The notes under the pieces: generated by a model
Database searches by the model: none
What the model saw: only the letters and a program-made list of their open reading frames with translations
Told to the model about the DNA's origin: nothing
Made by a program: the position numbers and the translations under genes
Assembly: GCF_023898315.1 (NCBI RefSeq)
Contig: NC_064619.1
Location: forward strand, 341,793,650 to 341,857,649
DNA length: 64,000 nucleotides
Origin: Schistocerca nitens
Taxonomy: Eukaryota > Arthropoda > Insecta > Orthoptera > Acrididae
Direction of reading: 5' to 3'
In this document: positions 22,190 through 51,944 of the stretch, piece by piece
Layout of the letters: each line of letters opens with the position of its first letter
Numbering within the stretch: position 1 is the first letter of the stretch

Positions 22190-22790
22190 TCAGGTGGCGA
22201 GTCATTGCGGCTGATTTCCAATTCTTTACTTCTATCAAGTTAGTCGATGTCATTTGGTAGGTAAGAATGCCCTGACACAAGAAATTTGATCTGTTATTTT
22301 TGTGCTCAGATTCTGTCGATTGCAGCCGGCTGGATATAAAATCACTTGCTTGAAATGTTTTACATGTTTCTTCATATACTCCACTAAGGAAAGATGAAAG
22401 GTCTTCTGATCCTCTTCCTGCTTCCGTTTCACCCCACATCTTCCATTGTTCTGTTAAATGAATGTGTCCCAAAGTCGTTCACATACAGGTTGCACTTGTA
22501 TGTTAATTATGTGGACAGTTTCGGAAACAGGAGTGCCTGCATAGATCTAATGTCATCTGAAATACTTGTTGCATGAAATTTCAGATCCTCCGTAGCCGGA
22601 GCAGCTTTTAAGTTCACTTCTCTTCATCTTTCATGTACAACAGTTTAGCTTCATTGTGTTTAACTGAAATCTTCTTGTTAATCTCATGACAGAAGCTGCA
22701 TGTCTTTTGATGGTAGCTTTAAAAAGAGATTCAATTTAGTTGAAAAGCCATTGTAATAGCTTTTCTCCTTTACTCTTATTTTATGCCCTT
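22190..22790 (-). pseudogene. Relic of a dispersed transposase-like arthropod protein family
   Basis: Minus-strand pieces in order are: FLVSGHSYLPND near 22260 (frame-shifted); GETEAGRGSEDLSSFLSG in the frame 22182-22472; YKCNLYVNDFGTHSFNRT near 22450-22500; and SFCHEINKKISVKHNEAKLL near 22620-22690. I recognise the order from a repetitive, probably DDE-type family with blocks like YxYNFGxHxxxxGxxxVWDExxAxRGSxEIxSCL, SDxCGGQNRN and KFLxSGHSxxxND. The coding frame shifts several times and contains stops. The function of the parent family is not established to my knowledge. Confidence 0.5.
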
Positions 22791-24330
22791 CATTATGTTT
22801 CTATCTGTGCATACTGTACGTTTTGGAAGTATATAAATCTGCGTTTAAATATTTCCTTGTGTGATTTTTATTTCTTGTGTAATGACTAATAGGCAGGAAA
22901 TTATTTTATATGATCAATATCATTAACTTTTGTCTAGGCTGGTCTTGCCACGCGGTTTAACTATTGCAAAAGCTTGTGGCTTTGTTATGCAGTGGTACTG
23001 TCATCCATCAGATATATGAAAGCGCTAAGATAAAAATTATTTGTAAACCTGTATGCTTTGGTTTGCCGTCTCTAGGAAACACCTAAATGACGTTGATTTT
23101 TCTTTTACAGAACCATTTACGGCCATTTCTTTGATTGAAAGATTGCAATGGTCCTAGAAGATAAACATTTTGTGAATAGTCACGTAGCTTCCAGAGACTA
23201 AAACACTTCATGGACTTCCGTTCAGTTAATCTTGAGGAGCATTTTAATCGGCGTGAGCAGATTCTCAGAATAAAAACTTTACTTATAGTCAGTTTTCCTT
23301 TTCTGGTTGTGTAATCTTGACCATTATTTCGGAGACATTTCTTGTTATTGGTCTTCCCCGAGCTGCGTATTTCGTGTTCGTTTCTTCCTCTGTGATTTAA
23401 TGACGACTCACTGGTTTCTCCGATTTCCTCTCGCAGCCCTATAACGAAAATACATAATACAAAAAAATATTAAAACACGAAGTTAAATTAGTGAAAAATA
23501 AATAAGTTACGTTTTACTGTAGGTTTCAAAACAGGTTGTTTTAAAACAGCACATACAAATTATATAAATGGCAGAAAATTAATTTTGTTTCACAGTTCTT
23601 TTAAAATGCTATTTTAGCTTTTTTTAAACACACTTCTGACGATAGTCATGATTATCCGCTGTAATACAGCAAAACAGCGAAACACAGCACGGAGTGTGAT
23701 CTTGCTTCAGTTGTATTCTGAAATAATTATCAACTGTTTCAGTTGCCAGGTGAAGTGCTGCCATTTGGCAACAAACAGCTCAGCTAGGGACATCGTTCGC
23801 TATTCCTCTGAAAAGATCCGATACGCCTCTTTTCTAAAAACAATTATTTTTATAGACTTACACCACATGTATTCTGCGTGCATCACATGGCATTCTATCT
23901 ATTATTGCGGTCTTCACATCAAAACGTAGTATGTTTCGCATTTTGGCGCAGTAGTAGTAATAAACATGTAGCATTAAGTTTTCACGTACAGTTAACCATC
24001 CAGCGGGGTCCCCCTTGGTGACGTACAAGCTAACTCTTAACAACACTTCTCATATTTCAGAAAGACTTTCCTAGGTAGATTCAGTACAAATATCAATTGG
24101 GTTAAGCGTCGAAGTTACTGGCAAGGACTTTTGATGATTCCAATAACTTCAAAGCAGACAAACGGAGCTTGATTGTTGCCCCCCTTACAAGTTGTTTTCC
24201 ACAAAATCAAGACGTTTGTGTATTAGCCAAATGGTCATTACGTGTTAACTTCATAGAGTTAACGCTAACTATAGTGGCAGTTGGTTACTGTGTATGTACA
24301 TTACATATTAGTATTCACTAGCAAACGTAT

Positions 24331-24995
24331 AAGGGGTAGTCAAATAAGAGACATATGGAAAAAGCAAGTAAACGTTTTTCGAAAGTAGTCGCCAGAATTG
24401 TTAACATTCATCCCCCTATGAGACAAGACGGTCAATGCTTTAATGGAAAAATTTCTGCGCTTGCCTACGAACTAGGATTGTACCCACACGTGCACCTCTT
24501 CATCCGAAGCAAATAGCTGGCTACGAATGCTTTTCTTCAGGGCTCCAAAAAATACGGAAATCTCGTGGGGAGAGATCGGAACAGAATCGATAATGTGTAA
24601 GGGCTTTCCAGTGTAACCTCTGCAGCGTACTCTGAACAACTTTGGCAACATGTGGGCCCACCAAAATGTTGCCAGATTGTTTAGAGTATTCTGCAGAAGC
24701 TTCTCTGGGAAGTCCGTATATGTCCTCCATACAGTGCCGATATCTCCCCAGACGATTTTCGTATTCTTGTAGTCCTGGAGAAAGGCGTTCTTGGCTATCG
24801 ATTTGTTTCGGACGAAGAGGTGTACGCCAGGGTGCAACTACCGTTCCATAGGCAGTCCAAACATTTTTCCACGAAGGCATTTAGCGTCTTGTCTCACAGT
24901 GCGATGACTGTGTTAATGGTTACGATTATTTTTGAAATAATAAAAAATATATTTAATGTTTTCAATCTGTCTCGTTTTCATTTGACTGCTGCGTG
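24331..24995 (-). mobile_element. Internally deleted mariner element
   Basis: The left end has AGTCAAATAAGAGACATAT. The right end (24969-24988) has TCTCGTTTTCATTTGACTGC, its inverted counterpart. Between them lies a minus-strand transposase remnant (24472-24880). YRFCSDLSPRDFRIFWSPEE corresponds to the mariner YSPDLAPSDFHLFGSLKE block, and SDEEVHVWVQS to TDEEVKxWV. The N-terminal half, including the first catalytic Asp block, is missing and the remainder is frameshifted. Confidence 0.75.
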
Positions 24996-27900
24996 CAGTC
25001 TGGCATGGAGACGATAAATGTTTCATAACGTTTGCTGCATTCACGAAGTGTTTTTTGGATTAGCTGATGAGTAGCTGCCGGTCGGTTTATGCACTTCCAC
25101 GATGTCACGACACGACGTGTAATTCAGTGACTTTTTATGCGACTTCGTGATGTTCAGAGTGCATAACTTGTATTGTTATATATCATAACGAACCTTCTAA
25201 TAAATTAATATCTGAAGACGGCAATAAATTGCCGAAACCGGTAATGTGAAAATTTTAGTTATTAGATGATCTAGACGTAATAAATTATTGTATAAACATT
25301 TATAAGATCGCATACTTCCGTTTGATAATGTCATTTCGTCATTAGCTCCGGTGTTGGCCAATATACGACTACAAATGTCAGTACACGATGCAGCTTAGAT
25401 GTAGGATGGATCAGAACCTAGCACAGCCCGGGTACTGATGTATTAGTTGCTTTATTTTTACGAAGGCGACAGCTTGGCTGACCTTGCACAAGGCAGTTTC
25501 CACTTGTTAGGAGGTGCTAGAAGCTGCCGGAATGCAGTAAGAGGCTTTGGTTTCGCGTGCGGGCTGGCGTGACCCGCGAAGCCCTGCCGGGCGTCGAGAT
25601 ACGCTCACGTGCATGAGAATGCGCTAAATGGATGCAGAGTAGTAGTCTTCCGTCGTCGATGACGTACAGGCAATAAGTTCTCGCTGTACTTTCGGAAGAA
25701 TCAGGCTTCCCTAAAACTCCCCTCGGAGACTTTGGCTGTTTTGCAAGCTTATGTCATCAGGTTTTGTTAATTCCTGCGGCAAACGAGAACACAACTGGCA
25801 TAAGGCTTACGATAAGACACTGGGATACAAAACATGTGCTGCTAGACGCACACGCATAAAATTCCATAAGCGCACCATACATAAGCCCAGAAACGTCTCA
25901 GTTGCAATTAAATTTATGCAAGCAGTATAGACTCGTGTTATCGAGCACACCCGACTCAGAATGGCAATAGATGGGTGAATCTGACGTGCAGTTGGTGCAC
26001 TGAGATAATGGCTTTAGCTACTGGTATTCGGTCATCGCCATGGAGGAAGTCATCCCAGTGCTTTGTACCCTTGACACACACTGTTCACTTTATGGATCAC
26101 ATTGGCTCAATTAGAGAAGGCTGCGACGGAAATCGGCCATGGCGTGTTGAGAGACACCATCCAGGCGTTGCACGAAGGAATTCAGGGAAGCCTTGCTAAA
26201 CCTTTATCAGGATGACCGGACTGGTATTTGAACCCAATACCTGGAGAGAATGGGTCCAGCTCCTGAAAATAAGTGCATATACTCCATCTCGCTTGGTACA
26301 CGGTTCATCGCACTTTCTTTACGTGTGGGCAGATGATCGCCTGTTATACATGGACGGCAATAGGAGGGCTCACTCGGACCTAAGAAACAAATATCTGCGC
26401 AACTCGAGAAGTTTTCAGATTTGTGCGAGATTTGTATTAACAGGGCATTGCCCTATTGAAAAATGCTGACTGGGGCATGTTGCAAGGGCGATGTTACCAC
26501 AGACAGCACAGTCTTATCAACATAGCGACGAGCTAGCAGCGGGCTCGTCCGCTCGCATGTACTGAACAGTAGTTCAGGCTTCACACCTCCATTGCCGTTT
26601 GTAGAACGGATATTAATGCCTTTACATTCTTAGCATTTCTTAAGCTATTCGTACTCCTCCAGCGTATTAGCAGGTTAGCAAGTATCGGTAACGGCAAACA
26701 GCTGAAGGAATTCGGCATTTCATAAACTTGTGCTTGCTTCATTAAAGGCGGTAGATCGCGACTGTGGAACCTCTCTCGCAGGGATGCCGACAGTCAGGTT
26801 CAGCTCTTAATAATGGAACGTAAACGCTGTCAGCAGTGTGTTCTCAGGGTAAAAGAGGATTCATGTGAATATACGTCGGACTGCAACATCTCGGAATCAT
26901 CCGCACGACAAATGCGTCTCTCTTGACACGAGGCGACTCGTAAGTGTGCGTTTTATTCGAAAACTTAGTTTGAAGAAACTTGAGCATACAATTCGTAACA
27001 CGGATTCTATCGGCTTGGCTGGACATTCGTGAGATGCTACACCAAATACAGTTAAGAGCTAGAGACTGTTTCGCGTTAAGATATGCCAGCTAAAACGCGA
27101 ACAGATATCAAAGGAGAACAAACTCTCTTATTAGGGGGTATTTAATTGCATAAAGAGAACAAATCTGAAATAAGATAATCTTACAGAAAAGAAACTGAAA
27201 TACGATACTCCAGTTAAGGAAATTAAACTGATTTTATAACGAACTATTAGATGGCATAAAATCTTAGCCCAGAAATGGAGTATATCATTGGTATTCTTGT
27301 TTCAATAAAGCGTATTCGTTCTGCATGTAACGGAAAAGGTGCATGTCCACAGATGTTTTGGAATTCGCTGCAGGCCCAGAACATTGGCTGGCCAAAGTTA
27401 CCTCCTCCCCTCCGCACAACAGAACCCGAAATTTACGCTAGGTATAATTATAAACAAGAAACAATCATTCAGAAAGCTGCCACGCTGTGGAGCTGGATCA
27501 TGTCTGATACCCGTTGCTCACACAGGCGTTCGCAACTGTTGCGAGCACTTCTTGAGGAGGATGTGTTGCAGTCCCCTTTTTTATATATATAATTTACACA
27601 TGCATTTCGTATATGAAACAGCTCAACTCTGTGGCGCAGAGTGCAGTGGTCTGGTGCTTGCATGTCAGGCGGGGCGCATGCTGACCTTGAGCCGCTGGGC
27701 TGTCCACTTACACAGCCAACTGCTTGCGTTTACGTGGATGCTTGCTGCTGATGACCAGTAATACTTCACTCTTGTACATTGCTTTGTGCAGCTACGTATT
27801 TCGCTGTACGATACACAGTACGTAAGTAATTTGTATTTCTTCAACATGCTGCTTGCAAGTCTACGGCAACAACTAGTTGTGCGCTGTGCGCCTTTTTTTA

Positions 27901-30900
27901 CTGACCACCCTTTTTTACTGGATGACTTAAGTTTCCTAGATAAGAGCAACGTAAGATTTCTGATACCCTATCAGTGGAACGATTCCTGGCGTCTGCTTCA
28001 TGTACAACAGAGGCTGTAATTGTTGCACTTAATATTCCCGAGTATTATTAGTCTCGGATATATTTACGACATATGACAACGTGACATGAAGGTTGTTGAG
28101 TGTGACTGTTTCACATAGTTCAAGGATTATTTCAGTTCTGCGTTTGTTAGGCTCAAAACGCTTACGTATTTCTACTTTTAATACGAGTTATCACTCTTTG
28201 GACCAAGCTGATATTTGACCATGATCTGATTGGGTATTAGCGCAACTTTGGTGAATAGTGCGGAAACTGAAATTGGAATTTATACTTCTCTCTAAATCAT
28301 TAATGTGTAACATGAACAAGGGCTCTGTCACACGTTCTCGCAACACGAACAGTATTGCTTGGGTGTCTGCACGTTATTTTGGATGCTGGATCAACTATGC
28401 CTGTGAAGAGATTCTAAGTCCAGATTATCTTGCGCGAAAATACTTGATTAGTAACCGTTAGTGTGGTGCTGAATCGGAAAACTTCTGAAAGTTTAGAAAC
28501 ACTAAATCCATTTCATTAGCGTGAACCGTTAGGATGCGTGTGTGTGGAGCTTTATGCGATAGACATTTTTTTAAATGCCCGCAGCTTGCAGTGGAGGTGA
28601 TACTTTTGTTCTGACTGCGTCATTATGTTACAACTCAAAATACGCACTAGAGTTAGGGTGCATATACAATTCTTGTTTTCTGCTTAAAAGTGTATAAACA
28701 ATTAAAATTATAGTAGTAATATTTTTAAATAAATAAATGTAAAGGCAATTGGCAACGTTCAATTCAAATTCGGCCGAAAGAAATATTAGAAAAACATTTG
28801 CGACCTGATCTTGGGCGACAGTGGCCTCTTGGGATCACAGTTACACACACATGAAATACCAAACTCTTTAACTTCCAAGTTTTACTGCTAATGACGGGTC
28901 TGCAATGGTGGCATCGTTCGTGAGCGAAAACCTGTCAATTTCGTGAGCCTTTCTTGTTCATCTTCCTAAATACACCAGAAATGACGGAAGAAGTGAAGAG
29001 GCGTGTCGGGAGCCATCTCGGCAATCGATCTGTGAGCGGAGAGGAACTCACGTGAGACTGTGTAGTACCCTATGTCACACAAGTTTGTGCGTACTGCAAA
29101 TGTGGACATAAACATGGACGTAGGCGCTCGAGTTGCACTTCCCACGCTGACAGAGATACGTGAAGGTACAGATAGCGGAGTGGAGACGGGAATCCGCAAT
29201 TTAAAACACAAACACGAAAAAATTAAAACATCCGCAGATTGTGGGGAAAAAACGGCGTGTACCAGCATCATAATGTTCTGTGGTTAGTGGCTACTTAGAT
29301 CCAGCTTACACTACAAATACTATCTGTGTTGACAATTTAAACTATGAGAATTAAGGCTGCAATCAACAGTAAGGATAGTTTTTGTGGTCGAAGTGGATCA
29401 AGGTGTACATTAGTTTGCGGGAAAGACTGCATCGTCTGTGTATTATCAGGGTCCTGTTTCGGTTATTCTGAAGTAACAGTTAAGGCCAAACAGTAACAGT
29501 AGCTTATTACCATCAGGTTTTGCAGGATGAAAATATATTTAGAAAGCGTACAGTAACCCCCCATCCCCCCCCCTCCATAATAAAAAAAATCAATGATCAG
29601 TGACACTGGAACAGAAACTACAGCTCTTGAAAATTACAGTGTTTGCCATCCTTTTCATTGTGCACTGACAGGATAAACGTCACAGCATGACGCACGACGG
29701 TATTACCCAAGATCCCTTCCGGTACACTCCCTCTCACAACAGGTCTTATAACTAGCTTGCACGTTGAGTTCAAGTTGAGAGAACATAGTGGCCACACCAA
29801 TATTTTGTATTATCATTAATGTCGGGGGTACTTCTTTCTGCTTCGACTTCAATATCACGTTTTTCGAGTGTGTATAAATTCCTGATTCGTGGTCCCAACG
29901 CAGCATTTGCAGCGACCACCATCGACTAGCCAGTTACCGTGTTGAAGATGACAATACCGTCATTGAAATAGTCCCTTCGCAGTGTAAATTCTCGTTGAGC
30001 GCTAGGCTCCCTCGTTCGTAATAGTTAAGAGTAGGGCGCCTTCGGACCACTCCTGCCAACCTCACATGAAAAAATGTGTAATCGTGTTGTAACCGTTGTC
30101 GAAACGTTCCATTTCAGTGTGCTGTGTTGCTAGTAGAATAAATGAGGAAGTAGCTGCTGGCTTATCGCGTGTGCTTCCTGAGACTGTATGAGAAAGGAAT
30201 CTCACTGTCCACATCAGCGGTGGGAAGTAAAATGCATAGAGACTTCAAGGTGGGTAGATAGAGTGGAAAATGGGGTACTGAGAAGACGGGGGAGCAGAGA
30301 GAATTACTGAATGTAATGTGATACCGTGCACCTACTGAAGTAGGCAGTAGTTAAAGGCCGATATATGCGCATAGGCAAGACAGTCTCCGGCATAGAACGC
30401 CGGAGACATCCATGTGCGCGTTTCAATAGTCCTTGGGCATTGAAAGAATGCATTTAATTTGAATGCATGGAAGACAAGTAAGTAACACTGTCGTTGGGTA
30501 GTTGTTGACATCAATTTGAGGGCGGTTGTTAATCTTAAGAGTGGGTGCGCCATTTTTTAAGACACGAGCAGAGCGCATGGCGTACTTTATACACATGTAA
30601 AGAATAGCTGTCTTTGTTACGTACCAAGGTAAACATGCATGGGCAACATCACAGTTTAGTCTTAGTTCAGTTAAACAGCGATAAAATAAAGTTACATTAT
30701 ATTAGCTAAATCACTGTTTAATTAACCAATAATGAAATAAACTTTCATTATATCACTCTGTTGCCGCGTACAAGTGTACAGTAATGACGCACTCAAAGCA
30801 TTAAACAGTGCAGTTGCATCAGATCCCAGGCATCCGCTTATTCGATTGCTAATTAGCTCTTAGATAACTGCCTGACGGTGGAACTGTACCGGTAGCTCGA

Positions 30901-31302
30901 AATCTGGGTCTCATTCTTTCTTTTTGCACAAATCGTAAAATTTCCTCCCCTAGCTTGCTGTTCATTTTATTATATTACTGCTGCTCACTTGGACAAGTGA
31001 CAACCCAACGTATCACCGTGTTAGCTGAAGCAGTATGGGCTCGCAGTTATAAACTGACAATGAAATTGTACAAGACATTTGTTAGTGACGCACTTTATAC
31101 ATAGGCGCATCGATTCGTGTAAACTTGGGACCGATTTACTTGTCAGCTGTCATCACCGTGCATCTTACCTATTACTGCCTTTCAAAAAGTAGTCTGTCCT
31201 ACACGATTAGCGGTATGAGAAAGCCATGTGTTTCACGAATAGGTAACGAACTAGTAAACAAAAAGGAAGATGGGATTCAAGCTAAAACTTTGACGAATAT
31301 AC
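24996..31302. other. Intergenic, no gene recognised
   Basis: Only short, unrelated open frames. A small palindromic motif, GGCAATAAATTGCC followed by GAAACCGGTAATGTG (25219-25248), resembles end repeats of Penelope- or LINE-like insertions. A C/A-rich low-complexity patch lies at 29555-29590. No splice-consistent coding series was found on either strand. Confidence 0.4.
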
Positions 31303-31322
31303 CGGGTGATCAAAAAGTCAGT

Positions 31323-31984
31323 TGTTGTTGTTGTTGTTGTGGTCTTCAGTCCTGAGACTGGTTTGATGCAGCTCTCCATGCTACTCTATCCTGTGCAAGC
31401 TTCTTCATCTCCCAGTACCTACTGCAACCTACATCCTTCTGAATCTGCTTAGTGTATTGATCTCTTGGTCTCCCTCTACGATTTTTACCCTCCACGCTGC
31501 CCTCCAATGCTAAATTTGTGATCCCTTGATACCTCAAAACATGTCCTACCAACCGATCCCTTCTTCTAGTCAAATTGTGCCACAAACTTCTCTTCTCCCC
31601 AATCCTATTCAATACCTCCTCATTAGTTACGTGATCCACCCACCTTATCTTCAGCATTCTTCTGTAGCACCACATTTCGAAAGCTTCTATTCTCTTCTTG
31701 TCCAAACTAGTTATCGTCCATGTCTCACTTCCATACATGGCTACACTCCATACAAATACTTTCAGAAACGACTTCCTGACACCTAAATCTATACTCGATG
31801 TTAACAAGTTTCTCTTCTTGAGAAACGCTTTCCTTGCCATTGCCAGTCTACATTTTATATCCTCTCTACTTCGACCATCATCGGTAATTTTACTCCCTAA
31901 ATAGCAAAACTCCTTTACTACTTTAAGTGTCTCATTTCCTAATCTAATTCCCTCAGCATCACCCGATTTAATTTGACTACATTC
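31323..31984 (-). mobile_element. 5'-truncated RTE-type LINE insertion
   Basis: Its 3' end on the minus strand is a short (AAC)n tract (GTT repeats at 31322-31339), as in RTE-clade LINEs. CAGT is repeated at 31319-31322 and 31985-31988. The two halves of the host mariner arm join perfectly across it. It contains only the C-terminal part of the polyprotein. Confidence 0.85.
31346..31984 (-). CDS. RTE-type LINE polyprotein, C-terminal fragment (open but truncated)
   Basis: The frame is open across the whole fragment, from SGDAEGIRLGNETLKVVKE through FCYLGSKITDDGRSREDIK, MARKAFLKKRNLL, SVAMYGSETWTI, MWCYRRMLKIRWVDHVTNE, GHVLRYQG and GRPRDQYTKQIQ to a stop. These are the thumb and post-RT motifs that follow the FADD box in RTE/BovB-like elements. 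The reverse transcriptase catalytic core and endonuclease are missing, so it is non-functional, although no stop has yet accumulated. It probably inserted recently. Confidence 0.85.
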   Translation of the reverse strand, partial: ECSQIKSGDAEGIRLGNETLKVVKEFCYLGSKITDDGRSREDIKCRLAMARKAFLKKRNLLTSSIDLGVRKSFLKVFVWSVAMYGSETWTITSLDKKRIEAFEMWCYRRMLKIRWVDHVTNEEVLNRIGEKRSLWHNLTRRRDRLVGHVLRYQGITNLALEGSVEGKNRRGRPRDQYTKQIQKDVGCSRYWEMKKLAQDRVAWRAASNQSQD

Positions 31985-32619
31985 CAGTATAAATTTGAAA
32001 ACTTAATAAACCACGGAATAGTGAAGATAGAGAGGTAAAAATTGACACACATGCTTGGAATGACATGGGGTTTTATTAGAACAAAAAAACCTATATTGCT
32101 AGACGCGTGAAAGATCTCTTGCGCGCGTCGTTTGGTGATCGTGTGCTCACTCGCCACTTTCGTCATGCTTGGCCTCCCACGTCCCCAGACCTCAGTCCGT
32201 GCGATTATTGGGTTTGGGGGTTACCTCAAGTCGCAAGTGTATCGTGATGGACCGATATCTCTAGGGATGCTGAAAGACAACATCTGACGCCAGTGCCTCA
32301 CCATAACTTCGGACATGCTTTACAGTGCTGTTCACAACATTATTCCTCGACTACAGCTATTGTTGAGGAATGATGGTGGACATATTGAGCATTTCCTGTA
32401 AAGATCATCTTTGCTTTGTCTTACTTTGTTATGCTAATTATTGCTATTCTGATCAGATGAGAAGCGCCATCCGTCGGACATTGTTTGAACTTTGGTATTT
32501 GTTTGGTTATAATAAAACACCATATCATTCCAAGCATGTGTGTCAATTTGTACCTCTCTATCTACATTATTCCGTGATTTATTCAGTTTTCAAATTTGTA
32601 CTGACTTTTTGATTACCCG

Positions 32620-33039
32620 TTTCATGGGGAGTCAATCGTAGGTTTCTTTCAATTTCATCGCTACGTACGTTTTTTATAATATGAAATAGTAATTTTTTGG
32701 GCAATAAGAGCGCCACCGTCCGTAAATCCAGCCCTGCAGTGTCCTTACACAACACACAGCGGCCCAAACTTTTCACACGTCCGCCGTTTCACATATCGGG
32801 AGCAGAGCGATCGAGAGAAGTTTGACGAACGGTACATGACGTCTTGCGTCGAGATAACTGAGAAATGTGTAACACCCCGGCAAATTCGGGAACTGAAATT
32901 CTAGAGCACACACGTAAGTCTAGTTACGAATTTCAATATCATAAAGTTGTCAAAGAATGTGTAGTATTGGTTGGGACAAATGAGTTGGTCAGCGTACACG
33001 TGTTAGGAGGCCACCTGTAGACCGTGCTGTGGCGTTTGT
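32620..33039. other. Upstream flank of Suco
   Basis: No repeat or gene recognised. It may contain promoter elements, but none is distinctive. Confidence 0.4.
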
Positions 33040-33145
33040 CCTGTCAGTGCACGCGCATGTGCAGTAGAGCTTTAAGTGGCGGGCGCGGACGTGCGCGAGT
33101 GCTGAGGCGGCGGCGCGTGTTGGTTGAACAGAGCTGCTGCTGCTG
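33040..33145 (+). promoter_or_regulatory. GC/CpG-rich 5' UTR or promoter-proximal region of Suco
   Basis: This stretch of G, C and CpG dinucleotides leads into exon 1 and contrasts with the AT-rich DNA around it. An in-frame TGA at 33125 closes the reading frame upstream of the ATG. I see no TATA box at a convincing spacing, so the transcription start is not placed. Confidence 0.45.
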
Positions 33146-51658
<18,513 letters not shown>

Positions 51659-51675
51659 ATTACTTAAATTATGTA

Positions 51676-51681
51676 AATAAA
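51676..51681 (+). promoter_or_regulatory. Candidate proximal polyadenylation signal of Suco
   Basis: AATAAA lies 18 bases after the stop codon. It is probably too close to be the main site but could give a very short 3' UTR. Confidence 0.35.
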
Positions 51682-51938
51682 TTGAGATTAAAGTCTGAAC
51701 AAATGCAATTTCATTCCAGAAACTTTTGTTGCAATTTATATTGTATTTAAAACATCTAATTGCAATATATTTTTCTTTTATATCCTTTTATTTATTTTTT
51801 GTACTGTTTTAGACATTGTCTTATCTGGTGTATTATTTATGTCTGTAATGTATATATTTATGTAAAATCAGAAAACACAAGTCATCACACACTGTTTATA
51901 GACTGACATTCCTGACCACAGGAGCACCAATAGTATTG

Positions 51939-51944
51939 AATAAA
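51939..51944 (+). promoter_or_regulatory. Candidate distal polyadenylation signal of Suco
   Basis: AATAAA lies about 280 bases after the stop, at the end of an AT-rich stretch. It would give a 3' UTR of roughly 300 nt and is the better candidate. Confidence 0.45.

Larger units (their letters stand above)
31303..32619 (+). mobile_element. Mariner element with ~110-bp inverted repeats, split by a LINE insertion
   Basis: The left end is CGGGTGATCAAAAAGTCAGT and the right end, read inward, CGGGTAATCAAAAAGTCAGT. Beyond the inserted LINE the arms continue to match (AAATTTGAAAACT, ATAGAGAGGTA, GACACACATGCTTGGAATGA). The inverted repeats are therefore about 110 bp or more once the insertion is removed. 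Inside, at 32105-32400 (+), a remnant of the C-terminal transposase survives: VKDLLRASFGD, RHFRHAWPPTSPDLSPCDYW, and then, in another frame, LLRNDGGHIEHFL plus stop. The N-terminal two thirds are absent. No TA flank is clear at the right end. Confidence 0.85.

Noticed and set aside
27275..27949. Clustered frames of 90-140 codons on both strands
   Set aside because: No domain similarity and mutual overlap. They look like chance frames.
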